Of a DNA stretch of 14,239 nucleotides, positions 1 through 7,503 are shown one piece after another. The translations under genes and the position numbers were made by a program. How positions within the stretch are numbered: the stretch's first letter is position 1; each line of letters starts with the position of its first letter. The DNA lies in NCBI GenBank assembly GCA_902812455.1, contig CADDZH010000124.1, forward strand, positions 1-14,239. Reading direction: 5' to 3'. The notes beneath the pieces are model-generated. The model was not told the origin of the DNA. It did not search any database and was given only the letters and a program-made list of their open reading frames with translations. Source of the DNA: Chloroflexota bacterium (GTDB lineage Bacteria > Chloroflexota > Ktedonobacteria > Ktedonobacterales > Ktedonobacteraceae).

Positions 1-23
1 GTGCGGTGGAGTGGATGCTCGGT

Positions 24-120
24 CCTTGTGCCTGTCCCCGCTGCTGTAGGTGCGCGGCTGCCGAGGGGGACAAGCACCAGGCCCCCTCCCAGCCTCTCAG
101 CCGCCCCTTGTCCCTACAGC
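24..120. repeat. Nested, mutually exclusive inverted repeats
   Basis: Arm 24-39 is complementary to 66-81 at 14 of 16 positions. Separately, 43-50 (GCTGTAGG) pairs with 113-120 (CCTACAGC) and 54-60 (GCGGCTG) pairs with 98-104 (CAGCCGC). The segment 67-74 (GGGACAAG) can also pair with 107-114 (CTTGTCCC). These pairings interleave, so as RNA they would form either a pseudoknot or two competing folds. No U-tract follows, so it is not a simple intrinsic terminator. It matches no RNA family I recognise. Confidence 0.45.
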
Positions 121-170
121 ATCCCCTTACCGATCTTGCTTGTAAATTTCATAATTGGCGAATACTGGCC

Positions 171-182
171 TTGTCCGGACAA
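171..182. promoter_or_regulatory. Perfect 12-bp palindrome, possible operator
   Basis: TTGTCCGGACAA is its own reverse complement. It lies in AT-rich DNA about 85 bp upstream of the predicted -35 box of the thioesterase promoter. A perfect dyad of this size suits a dimeric regulator, but no regulator gene is present in the window, so the role is a guess. Confidence 0.3.
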
Positions 183-265
183 AATAGACACAATAACGGA
201 CAATAAAAGATGGATACTACTAGAGATACGTATTGTTCAGGGTTTTCGTCTCAATTGTACTCTTA

Positions 266-294
266 TTGCCTCCCTGATCGGTCTGTGGTACACT
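266..294 (+). promoter_or_regulatory. Sigma70-like promoter for the thioesterase gene
   Basis: TTGCCT (266-271) and TACACT (289-294) are separated by 17 bp, the optimal spacing for a housekeeping sigma factor. Each hexamer matches four of six consensus positions. Transcription would start near 301, just before the hairpin at 308-330, giving a leader of about 85 nt before the ATG at 385. Confidence 0.5.
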
Positions 295-307
295 CAAGGC
301 AAGCGAA

Positions 308-330
308 GGGCTGGAGCAGTTTTCCAGCCC
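308..330 (+). other. Leader hairpin
   Basis: GGGCTGGA (308-315) and TCCAGCCC (323-330) form a perfect 8-bp stem around a 7-nt loop. It would sit at the very 5' end of the transcript from the promoter at 266-294. There is no U-tract after it, so it is more likely a 5'-end structure affecting stability or translation than a terminator. Confidence 0.45.
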
Positions 331-332
331 GG

Positions 333-370
333 TTTGTATGGTGAGCAATCATTTGTATAGTGGGCAATCA
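333..370 (+). repeat. 19-bp direct tandem repeat before the thioesterase start
   Basis: Two adjoining 19-bp units, 333-351 and 352-370, match at 17 of 19 positions. Each contains GTGAGCA or GTGGGCA followed by ATCA, and a third partial copy (GTGGGGCA, 376-383) overlaps the ribosome-binding region. The unit looks like a local duplication of the translation-initiation region. Confidence 0.7.
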
Positions 371-384
371 ATAGAGTGGGGCAC

Positions 385-879
385 ATGCAACTCAACGACA
401 CAACTGACTATCAACGCTGCTTTGTTTGCGGGCAACGCAATCCCTTCGGGTTGAAGCTTGTTTTTCGTCTCGATAATAACGACATTGTGGCAGACTTCCA
501 GCCGCGCGAGGGGCATCAAGGCTTCCCAGGCATCATTCATGGCGGCATCGTCGCTGCCGTGCTGGATGAAGCTCTGGGGCGCACCTCGGTGCTGGCGCCG
601 CATCCTGAGTGGACGATGACCGGGCGGCTCGAGATTCGCTATCGCCGCTATGTCCCCTATGGCCCGCTGCTGCGTGTTCGCGCCACACTGGGGCACCAGC
701 GCAAGCGCATGATCGAGGCCTCGGGCGTGCTCACGCTGGCCAGCGATGAAAGCGTGGTGCTGGCCGAGGCGAAAGGCATCTTTTTGTCCCTTTCCAGCGA
801 AGTGGTTGATACCATTCTACAGGACTATCCTGGCTTGCGCGCGTTCTTTGACGAAGAAAAGGATGAAGAAAAGGCGTAG
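385..879 (+). CDS. PaaI-type hotdog-fold acyl-CoA thioesterase
   Basis: A 164-residue protein of the PaaI/hotdog thioesterase family, cytoplasmic enzymes that hydrolyse acyl-CoA thioesters; the substrate cannot be told from sequence. The N-terminus carries C12-x-x-C15-G followed by NPFGL, a signature of one PaaI subgroup. The core motif is H52-G53-G54 followed by the helix with D61 and E62, where the family places its catalytic acidic residue. Length is normal for a single hotdog domain. The C-terminus ends in a duplicated DEEK-DEEK tail. I chose ATG 385 because GAG/GGGG-rich sequence lies just before it; an in-frame GTG at 376 would add three residues. It has its own promoter and is followed by a separate der promoter, so it seems to be transcribed alone. 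Confidence 0.85.
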   Translation: MQLNDTTDYQRCFVCGQRNPFGLKLVFRLDNNDIVADFQPREGHQGFPGIIHGGIVAAVLDEALGRTSVLAPHPEWTMTGRLEIRYRRYVPYGPLLRVRATLGHQRKRMIEASGVLTLASDESVVLAEAKGIFLSLSSEVVDTILQDYPGLRAFFDEEKDEEKA

Positions 880-886
880 CCTTTTG

Positions 887-895
887 TGATATAAT
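887..895 (+). promoter_or_regulatory. Extended -10 promoter for der
   Basis: TGATATAAT is a perfect extended -10 element (TG-n-TATAAT). No good -35 box lies 16-18 bp upstream, which is usual for extended -10 promoters. Transcription would start near 902 and give a leader of about 75 nt containing the hairpin at 921-940. Confidence 0.55.
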
Positions 896-920
896 AATTA
901 TCAATATAGAATGCATTGAG

Positions 921-940
921 GGCACCCCTTTGCGGGTGCC
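921..940 (+). terminator. Hairpin between thioesterase and der; weak terminator or der leader element
   Basis: GGCACCC (921-927) and GGGTGCC (934-940) form a perfect 7-bp stem with a 6-nt loop, followed by TCCTTTAT, a poor U-tract. It could end the thioesterase transcript. Because it also lies downstream of the der promoter it would appear in the der leader, so it may act there instead. Confidence 0.4.
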
Positions 941-976
941 TCCTTTATGATACAGGGTGGAGGGAGGAATTTAGCG

Positions 977-2401
977 ATGAAGCCACTTGTTGCCATTGTT
1001 GGCCGGCCAAACGTCGGCAAATCCACATTTTTTAATCGCATGATCGGCCAGCGCGTCGCCATCGTCGAAGACCTGCCAGGGACAACACGCGACCGCATCT
1101 ATGGCGATACCGACTGGAATGGGCGGGAGTTTACGCTCATCGACACAGGCGGCCTCGAGCTTGGCCCCGGCATTCCAGTCGGGCAGGTCGGCCTCAATGG
1201 GCAGCCGGGTGACATCATGAAAAATGTGCGCGCGCAGGTGGAGCTGGCTATTGAGGAGGCCGACGTGATCGTCTTCATGGTCGATGCGCGCACCGGTATC
1301 ACCGCTGCTGATGAAGAGGTGGCCGATCTGCTGCGCCGCACGGAGAAGCCTGTCATCCTGGCGGCCAACAAAGCGGATAGTGCCAGGCTAGATCAGCAAG
1401 CCGTCGAGTTCTATGCCCTTGGCCTCGGTGAGCCGATCCCTATCTCCTCCATCCAGGGCACAGGCACAGGCGACTTGCTGGATGCTATCGTCGAAGCGCT
1501 TCCTCCTGAAGAAGAGGAGCGTGAAGAGGAAGAAGAGGAAGACGTTGTGCGCATTGCCATCGTTGGACGGCCCAACGTGGGCAAATCCTCGCTGCTTAAC
1601 GCCATCCTGGGGTTCGAGCGCTCGATTGTCAGTGAAGTTCCCGGCACCACTCGTGATGCCATTGACACGGAAATCGAGTACAAAGGAAGAAAGATCGTGC
1701 TTATCGACACGGCGGGCATCCGGCGCAGGGGCAAGGTCGTTCCAGGCATTGAAAAATACAGCGTGCTGCGCGCAACCAGAGCTATTGAACGCTGCGATGT
1801 AGCCTTGCTGCTTATTGATGCCAGCGAAGGTCTGGCGGCGCAGGATACGCACATTGCCGGCGAGATCCAGGAGCAGGCGAAAGGGGTCATCGTCGTCGTC
1901 AACAAGTGGGACCTGGCACAGCAGCAGCGCAAAGCCGAACGCGAGGGCAAATACTTTCAACCTGACGAAGAGATTGCCAGCGCCGAGGCCTATCGCCGCA
2001 TCATTGCCGAGGGCTTGAAGTTTATTCCTTATGCTCCAGTTGTCTTCGCCTCTGCCAAAACCGGCTACCATGTACAATTGCTGCTCGATACTGCGCTTAA
2101 CATTGCCGATATGCGTTACCTGCGCATCCCGACCTCTCGGCTCAACGAGGTTGTGCAGGAAGCGGTACGCCACCACAATCCAACCCCTGCGCATGGGAAA
2201 GTGTTGAAGATATTCTACGCGACCCAGGTTCGCGTAAATCCACCCACGTTTGTCTTCTTCGTCAACGACCCTGATGCGCTGCACTTCGCCTACGAGCGTT
2301 ACCTGGAGAACCGGCTGCGTGAGGCTTTCAGCTTTAAGGGGACGGCTATCCGTATGTTCTTTAGAGCACGACCAAAGGTTGAGTTGCCGAAGGCGCGTTG
2401 A
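977..2401 (+). CDS. der: Ribosome-assembly GTPase Der (EngA), two tandem G domains
   Basis: Der is the essential double-GTPase needed for maturation of the 50S ribosomal subunit. This 474-residue copy has both G domains complete. Domain 1 has the P-loop GRPNVGKS at 9-16, a DTGG motif and NKAD at 131-134. Domain 2 has GRPNVGKS at 197-204, DTAGIRRRGK from 244 and NKWD at 309-312. A KH-like domain fills the C-terminus. The linker between G domains is very acidic (about 178-188, nearly all Glu). Domain 1 has extra residues after DTGG, and domain 2 has an insertion after NKWD, so the protein is somewhat longer than typical. I chose ATG 977 because AGGGAGG (961-967) is 9 nt upstream; an in-frame ATG at 947 would add ten residues before the P-loop strand. 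Confidence 0.97.
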   Translation: MKPLVAIVGRPNVGKSTFFNRMIGQRVAIVEDLPGTTRDRIYGDTDWNGREFTLIDTGGLELGPGIPVGQVGLNGQPGDIMKNVRAQVELAIEEADVIVFMVDARTGITAADEEVADLLRRTEKPVILAANKADSARLDQQAVEFYALGLGEPIPISSIQGTGTGDLLDAIVEALPPEEEEREEEEEEDVVRIAIVGRPNVGKSSLLNAILGFERSIVSEVPGTTRDAIDTEIEYKGRKIVLIDTAGIRRRGKVVPGIEKYSVLRATRAIERCDVALLLIDASEGLAAQDTHIAGEIQEQAKGVIVVVNKWDLAQQQRKAEREGKYFQPDEEIASAEAYRRIIAEGLKFIPYAPVVFASAKTGYHVQLLLDTALNIADMRYLRIPTSRLNEVVQEAVRHHNPTPAHGKVLKIFYATQVRVNPPTFVFFVNDPDALHFAYERYLENRLREAFSFKGTAIRMFFRARPKVELPKAR

Positions 2402-2456
2402 GCGCACAACCTTTTTGCTGCGTCTGCGTAGATCATTTGTAACCAATGAACAACTA

Positions 2457-2465
2457 TGCTATATT
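2457..2465 (+). promoter_or_regulatory. Extended -10 promoter for the phosphatase-kinase operon
   Basis: TGCTATATT fits TG-n-TATAAT with one mismatch. TTTGTA at 2436-2441 could serve as a weak -35 box at 18-bp spacing. Transcription would start near 2472, about 43 nt before the phosphatase start codon. Confidence 0.4.
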
Positions 2466-2514
2466 GTGCTTGATTGAAAATACTATCAAATGCTTATGCG
2501 AGGGAACAAATCCT

Positions 2515-3423
2515 ATGCCTCTGAAACTTGCTGCCGCCGATAAAACTGATAGGGGAAAACAACGCGAACAAAATGAAGATTATGTCTATAAGCGCATTGA
2601 ATCTTCGGGTGGTGGGGATTGTGGTCTTTTTATTGTTGCCGATGGTATGGGCGGCTACCAGGCAGGAGAAGTAGCAAGCAGGCTGGCAGTAGAAACTATC
2701 AGTAACGCGCTCAATGACTTCTTTAAGCCGGTACACGAGCAGGCGACCATCAGGCTCCCGCAGGCTCCTACCTCTCAGGAATATGACCCCGATGCCACGA
2801 TCAGGCTAACACCTGTCCACTCCCAGGAACAGGAGCGCGAATCAGCCTCACACAGGACTCGCCGGCTGCCGGAAACAGCCCTAGCGAAATCGGTAGAGGA
2901 AAGATTTATTGCTGCTATTCAACAGGCTAACGATGCTATTGTAAGGTATGGCGAACAAAAATCCTCTGCTCGCGGCCTCGGCTGTACTGTGACTGCCGTC
3001 CTGGTACTCAACGACCGGGCTTATATTGCCAATGTTGGCGATAGCCGCACCTACTTGCTGCGCCACGGCGAACTCAAACCCATTACGAAAGATCACTCGC
3101 TGGTGGCCAAGCTGGTTGAGACCAAGCAGATTGAGCCTGAGGAGGTGTATTCGCACCCACAGCGCAACTTGATTTATCGGTCCCTCGGAGCCGGGCACAG
3201 GAAGATAGATGTAGATGTTTTCCAGGAAACCCTGCAACCTCACGATATGCTATTACTCTGTTCCGATGGCCTGTGGGAGATGGTACGACCTCAGGATTTA
3301 CAGAGAGAACTGAGCGGGGGGAGTAGCCTGCAGCAGATATGCAACACGCTGATTGATATGGCAAATGCCAACGGTGGCGAGGATAATATCAGCGTCATCG
3401 TTGTCCAGGTCAGCGAGCGCTAG
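2515..3423 (+). CDS. PP2C-family Ser/Thr protein phosphatase (small)
   Basis: A 302-residue soluble PPM/PP2C metallophosphatase that removes phosphate from Ser/Thr residues. All metal-site motifs are present: NED (D22), DGMGG (43-47), GDSR (175-178), SDG (D251) and GGEDN (D290-N291). The stretch with HSLVAKLV and HPQR is shared with the larger phosphatase at 5615-7501. An insert after the DGMGG helix carries two copies of ATIRL, with T78 and T95 as possible phosphosites. ATG 2515 has AGGGA (2501-2505) at good spacing; an upstream in-frame ATG at 2446 lacks such a site and adds residues outside the fold. Only 27 nt separate it from the kinase gene, so the two are surely co-transcribed, as in PrpC-PrkC and PstP-PknB pairs. 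Confidence 0.93.
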   Translation: MPLKLAAADKTDRGKQREQNEDYVYKRIESSGGGDCGLFIVADGMGGYQAGEVASRLAVETISNALNDFFKPVHEQATIRLPQAPTSQEYDPDATIRLTPVHSQEQERESASHRTRRLPETALAKSVEERFIAAIQQANDAIVRYGEQKSSARGLGCTVTAVLVLNDRAYIANVGDSRTYLLRHGELKPITKDHSLVAKLVETKQIEPEEVYSHPQRNLIYRSLGAGHRKIDVDVFQETLQPHDMLLLCSDGLWEMVRPQDLQRELSGGSSLQQICNTLIDMANANGGEDNISVIVVQVSER

Positions 3424-3450
3424 AGGTAGGATTTTGGAGAAGACGAACGT

Positions 3451-5412
3451 ATGGCTCTCCCGATAGGTACTATCTTGAATGGACAATACAAGATCGTGCA
3501 GGTGCTGGGCGAAGGTGGTATGGGCACCGTCTATAAAGTCGAGCTGGTGGGGAAGCCCGGCTTCTACCGGGCCGTCAAAGAATTAACGCTCAGCCCCAAT
3601 ACCAGTGAAGCCGAGCGCAAATCGGCCATTGAGCGCTTTGACAAGGAGATGAGCCTGCTTTTCAACCTCAAGCACCAGCGCATCCCCTCGTTTGCTCATA
3701 GTTTTCAGGAGCGCGGGAACTACTACTTCGCGATGGAGTTTGTTCCAGGAGAAAGCCTGGATAAAGTGCTTGAGAAGAACAAGGGGCCGCTTAACGAGGA
3801 AGATGTCATTAAATGGATGATGCAGGTCTGCGAGGCGCTGAGCTATATTCACTCGCTCAACCCTCCGATTATCCTGCGTGACCTCAAGCCGGGGAATATC
3901 ATCCTGACTCCCAGCGGCGATGTCCAGCTCATCGACTTCGGCATTGCGCGCAGGTTTGATCCCAATAAGCGCACGAACACGGAAAATCTCGGCACGATCT
4001 CGTATGCTTCTCCTGAGCACCTGGGATCAATCGTCGCTCCGGGCCAGAAACGCAGCCCACAGAATCCGGGCAGACCGGTGCAGACGGATGCGCGCTCGGA
4101 TATCTACTCACTGGGAGCCACCATGTATCACTTGCTCACCAATTACGAGCCAGACCCGATGCAGACGCCGGCGCCAGGAAGTATCCTGGCGAAAAATCCA
4201 CGCCTGCACACTGTGCGCGTTGGCAACACAATTGTCTGCCCAGTCGAGCAGGTCATTATCAAGGCTATGCAGCAAGACCCGGCCAGGAGGTTCCAGAGCG
4301 CCGATGCCATGCGCACCGCTTTACAGCAGTGCCTACCCAACAACGCTCCACCGTCCACCGTGCAGATTCCTGCCATGTCACCGAACGCGACTATTGTGGT
4401 ACCCGCCGCTGGCTTGATCTGCCCCAGGTGCGGCTTTCAAAACCGGCCGGGAGCGAAATTCTGCAAGCGCGATGGGCAGCCACTTGTGCAGGGTGCCACT
4501 GCCGTTCCACCGCAGAAGCCCCTGCAAGCAGTAATGCGCTCATCCTCGCCGGTGCAGTCTCGCCCTGTCGTACGCCAGCCTATCCAGGCACGGCCGGCAG
4601 GCGCCAGCACGCCCCCCGCGCCTGATCCGCTCGCGGCATACCGCCTGGGCTTGCAGTACTTCGGTAACAGGAACTATGCCGCTGCTATCCAGCAATTCAA
4701 GCTAGCGCAGGCGCTCGGCAAGCCTACATATGATACCCTGTACAACCTTGGCCGGGCCTATCGCCAGTATGGCCAGTCGTTCAAGGAAAACGATAGCAAG
4801 CTTTTTCAAGAGAATATGAAGCTGGCGGCTGAGCAGTTTGAGGCGGCAACCCGGCTCAATCCGCAGGCCTTCAATGCCTACTTCCAGCTAGGTTTGTGCT
4901 ATCGTGAAATGGGATTGTACCCACAGGCAGAGGCTACGTTCAAGAAAGCCCTGCAATTGTTATCTACCGATACCGGTACCCTGTACCAGTTGGGTATGGT
5001 AGCCCTGGAGCAAAAACATTATCGGGAAGCTGAGGGATACTTCCTGGAAGGCCTCAAGGCCAATCCCGATCACGCGTTGATCCTGACTGCGCTGGGGCGT
5101 GCCTACATTGAAATGGATCAGCCGCGGGCAGCCATCGAAACCCTGCGCAACGCTACACAACGCGAGCCAGCGCTGGCAGAAGCATGGTACGAGCTGGGCC
5201 GGGCCCACATGAAGGCCAGGGAATGGAAATTCGCGCTGAGCGCCCTGGAACAGGCCCGGCAGCGCAGCCCGCAGGCAGCCGAGGTGTATAGCGCCATGGC
5301 CTCATGTTATCAAAAAATGGGCAAGAAAACCGAGGCCCGGCAGATGGTGCGCGAAGCCCAACAGCTTGATCCAGGCAACATGGAGGCATTGCGTGTACAA
5401 AAGCAGCTATAA
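3451..5412 (+). CDS. Soluble Hanks-type Ser/Thr protein kinase with zinc ribbon and C-terminal TPRs
   Basis: A 653-residue eukaryotic-like kinase. The catalytic domain spans about 1-290: glycine loop GEGGMG (20-25), K43 in AVK, likely alphaC E66, RDLKPGN (143-149), DFG (D162) and SPE (187-189). The usual His of HRD is Leu (L142), but the catalytic Asp (D144) and the other key residues are present, so it should be active. A linker follows with NATIVVP (312-318) and a zinc-ribbon-like knuckle, CPRC at 324-327 then CKRD at 338-341, where the last metal ligand is Asp instead of Cys. From about 391 to the end there are roughly seven tetratricopeptide repeats, a protein-binding scaffold. No transmembrane segment is visible, unlike PknB/PrkC receptors, so it probably senses cytoplasmic partners through the TPRs. 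GGAGA at 3436-3440 supports ATG 3451. Confidence 0.95.
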   Translation: MALPIGTILNGQYKIVQVLGEGGMGTVYKVELVGKPGFYRAVKELTLSPNTSEAERKSAIERFDKEMSLLFNLKHQRIPSFAHSFQERGNYYFAMEFVPGESLDKVLEKNKGPLNEEDVIKWMMQVCEALSYIHSLNPPIILRDLKPGNIILTPSGDVQLIDFGIARRFDPNKRTNTENLGTISYASPEHLGSIVAPGQKRSPQNPGRPVQTDARSDIYSLGATMYHLLTNYEPDPMQTPAPGSILAKNPRLHTVRVGNTIVCPVEQVIIKAMQQDPARRFQSADAMRTALQQCLPNNAPPSTVQIPAMSPNATIVVPAAGLICPRCGFQNRPGAKFCKRDGQPLVQGATAVPPQKPLQAVMRSSSPVQSRPVVRQPIQARPAGASTPPAPDPLAAYRLGLQYFGNRNYAAAIQQFKLAQALGKPTYDTLYNLGRAYRQYGQSFKENDSKLFQENMKLAAEQFEAATRLNPQAFNAYFQLGLCYREMGLYPQAEATFKKALQLLSTDTGTLYQLGMVALEQKHYREAEGYFLEGLKANPDHALILTALGRAYIEMDQPRAAIETLRNATQREPALAEAWYELGRAHMKAREWKFALSALEQARQRSPQAAEVYSAMASCYQKMGKKTEARQMVREAQQLDPGNMEALRVQKQL

Positions 5413-5614
5413 GTTTGTTTCAATCCCTCAAGCGGGCTGTGAAAGGACAATGCTCCTGCCGCCTGTGGGAGAAAAGAAACCCTGGCCCCCACAAGGGAGG
5501 CCACGACATGTTGCGGCTTCGAACAAGGTGAAATGTAGTGACTCCCCTTGTGGGAGTCAGGCCATCATCCGGTTTTCGGATAAACTCTTCATAAATAGAT
5601 AAAAGGAGGGCAGT
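5413..5614 (+). other. Intergenic region with three hairpins before the large phosphatase
   Basis: No gene is seen. A hairpin at 5483-5503 pairs TGGCC-CCC with GGG-A-GGCCA (one bulge). A second at 5540-5558 pairs GACTCCC with GGGAGTC around CTTGT. A third, weaker one at 5567-5581 pairs ATCCG with CGGAT. None is followed by a U-tract. The loop side of the first (CCCACAAG, 5488-5495) is also perfectly complementary to 5547-5554 in the second, so alternative pairing is possible. I found no clear promoter. AGGAGG (5604-5609) is the strong ribosome-binding site of the next gene. Confidence 0.5.
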
Positions 5615-7501
5615 ATGATCTGTCCATCATGTGGCACACCGAATCGTGACGATGCTAAATTCTGCAAAAAGTGCGGGCACTCACTTCGTGCCGAGCCGGC
5701 AAAGGCAGCCGGAGCAGCCAGCGTTAACCAGGTCAGTCAGGTTGCTATTCCGGGACAGGAGAGCAGTAGCCCCGAGGAGGATATCAGTTCCGCGCCGACA
5801 CAGGTTATCACTCAGGAGCAGATGATGGCAATGCAGGCTCGTCGCTGGCAGCACGAGTTGGAGCAAGAGCAGCAACAAGCCGGAGTCGAGGGGACAAACG
5901 GGCAGATAACCGCTAATGACTCGACCATAGCCAGCCAGGCGCCATCGCCTTCGCCTGCTGAGGCGGAGCCAGCGGCGGCAGCAGATATTGCTGATATCCC
6001 AACCGCCAGCATGGAACCTGCAGGCAATAATGCGCCCGCTTCTGTTTCTCAGTCGCAACCTGCGGCTGATACAGTTGATGAAGAGGTATCTACCCCGCCA
6101 CCACCATCAAGTGAGGTGGAATCAACAGAAGTAAGCGCTGAGAGTGCAACGGGAGCGCCAGAACCAGAAGCTGCCAGCACAGAAAGCGGCGAAGAGGAAG
6201 CGCAAGCCATTGATGAGGCTCCGGCAGATGTTAGCCAGGCTCCCGCTCCAATAGCAGGTGAAACACCGGCCCCGTCCGAGCCAAAAGAAGCGAGCGAGGC
6301 AGAACAGCCGCCATCCGAGCAGCCTGAAGAGGCGCCACCGGCAGGCGATTTTCCGGTGCTGGCGGTTGGAACGACCGTGAATGGGCGCTATGAGGTCACG
6401 CAGGTTGTCAGCGAGGAGCCAGGTGAGCATGTCTATCTTGTCGTCGATCACCAGGGCTACCAGCGCTGCTGGAATTGCGGCTCCGAAGAGAACCGCGAAG
6501 GCGATGAATTCTGTGTCGATTGTGGCGCAGGCCTGCTCAACGCCCCCTATACAATGCATGAGTATCCCTCGTCTCAGAACACCAATGCGGAGGCAGAAGC
6601 GCAGGTGCTTCACGAGAAAATCGTCAATACATTCATTGACCAGGGGCGCACCTACGTCATTACACAGGTGCAGGCCGTTGAGTCGGCTTTCCCCAATGGG
6701 GTTCACCTGCAGGCTGCATCCGCCTCAGATGCAGGCAATGTGCGGCGCAGCGACCCGAATGAAGATAGTACGCTCGTCCTGATGCTCCAGCGCATCCACG
6801 AGTCTCACTCCTCGCCGGTTGGTCTCTTCATTGTGGCCGATGGCATGGGCGGGCATGCCAATGGACAACTGGCCAGCCGCCTGGCTATCAGCACTATTGC
6901 TCAGCGCATGGTAAATGAGCTTTTGACTAAACCGCTGACCTCGGAAAATGCGGGGGAAGCAGTCAATCCTCTCGACGAAGACGCTCTGGTCTCGCTTTTG
7001 CAGGGTGCCGTTGAGGATGCCAATGCTGCTATCTGCCAGGTGAACCAGCGCGACAAGACGGATATGGGATCAACGATTACGGGCTTTCTGGTTGTTGATG
7101 ATTATGCCTATATCCTCAATGTAGGGGATAGCCGCACCTATATGATGCGCGGCGGCCAGATCTATCAACTGACCAACGATCATTCGCTGGTAGCGCAACT
7201 GGTGGCAGGTGGCCTGATCCAGCCGGAAGATATCTATACGCATCCGCAGCGCAGTCAGATCTTCCGCAGTCTGGGCGATAAATTGAATGTGCAGGTGGAC
7301 ATTTTCAAGCAACAACTGCACCCCGGCGATATCCTGTTGAGCTGCTGCGATGGAGTATGGGAAATGGTGCGCGATCCCCAGATCGAGAGCATATTGAATA
7401 ATGCCGCGAATCCGCAGGCGGCATGTACACAATTGATTGAAGCGGCTAACGCCAATGGTGGAGAAGATAATATAAGCGCTGTCGTGGTTTTCGTTCAATA
7501 A
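5615..7501 (+). CDS. Zinc-ribbon PP2C phosphatase with degenerate kinase N-lobe-like module
   Basis: A 628-residue soluble protein. It opens with a zinc ribbon (C3, C6, C17, C20), followed by a long Ala/Pro/Glu-rich linker to about 245 that holds APTQVI (T62). Residues 250-350 resemble the start of the kinase encoded upstream: GTTVNGRYEVTQVV (from 252) against GTILNGQYKIVQVL, and FIDQGRTYVITQV (from 340) against FQERGNYYFAMEF. The ATP-binding glycine loop and the Lys are lost, and a second zinc ribbon (C285, C288, C300, C303) lies between the two blocks. The C-terminal PP2C domain is complete: NED, DGMGG (D409), GDSR (504-507), CDG (D579) and GGEDN (D618), so it should be catalytically active. 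ATG 5615 follows AGGAGG at 5 nt. It probably counteracts the upstream kinase; the N-terminal half is likely a binding or sensing region. Confidence 0.9.
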   Translation: MICPSCGTPNRDDAKFCKKCGHSLRAEPAKAAGAASVNQVSQVAIPGQESSSPEEDISSAPTQVITQEQMMAMQARRWQHELEQEQQQAGVEGTNGQITANDSTIASQAPSPSPAEAEPAAAADIADIPTASMEPAGNNAPASVSQSQPAADTVDEEVSTPPPPSSEVESTEVSAESATGAPEPEAASTESGEEEAQAIDEAPADVSQAPAPIAGETPAPSEPKEASEAEQPPSEQPEEAPPAGDFPVLAVGTTVNGRYEVTQVVSEEPGEHVYLVVDHQGYQRCWNCGSEENREGDEFCVDCGAGLLNAPYTMHEYPSSQNTNAEAEAQVLHEKIVNTFIDQGRTYVITQVQAVESAFPNGVHLQAASASDAGNVRRSDPNEDSTLVLMLQRIHESHSSPVGLFIVADGMGGHANGQLASRLAISTIAQRMVNELLTKPLTSENAGEAVNPLDEDALVSLLQGAVEDANAAICQVNQRDKTDMGSTITGFLVVDDYAYILNVGDSRTYMMRGGQIYQLTNDHSLVAQLVAGGLIQPEDIYTHPQRSQIFRSLGDKLNVQVDIFKQQLHPGDILLSCCDGVWEMVRDPQIESILNNAANPQAACTQLIEAANANGGEDNISAVVVFVQ

Positions 7502-7503
7502 TA

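Larger units (their letters stand above)
1..384. other. Non-coding leader region upstream of the thioesterase gene
   Basis: No convincing protein is encoded here. An open frame from 1 to 360 exists, but its translation has no recognisable domain and runs through promoter-like and repeat sequence. The first 120 bases are GC-rich with nested inverted repeats. From about 140 the region becomes AT-rich and holds a 12-bp palindrome (171-182), a promoter-like pair (266-294), a hairpin (308-330) and a 19-bp tandem repeat (333-370). It most likely holds the end of the upstream transcript and the control region of the thioesterase gene. Confidence 0.6.

Noticed and set aside
1..360. Open frame of 119 codons on the + strand starting at the window edge
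   Set aside because: The translation has no domain or plausible composition, and it covers the promoter-like and repeat features; it is best seen as a chance open frame.
2393..2417. Possible terminator after der (GCGC or GTTG stem followed by CTTTTT)
   Set aside because: The stem is only four base pairs, too weak to call.
1388..2446. Long minus-strand open frame (352 codons) opposite der
   Set aside because: It is antisense to the conserved second G domain and KH-like domain of Der; the translation has no recognisable domain.
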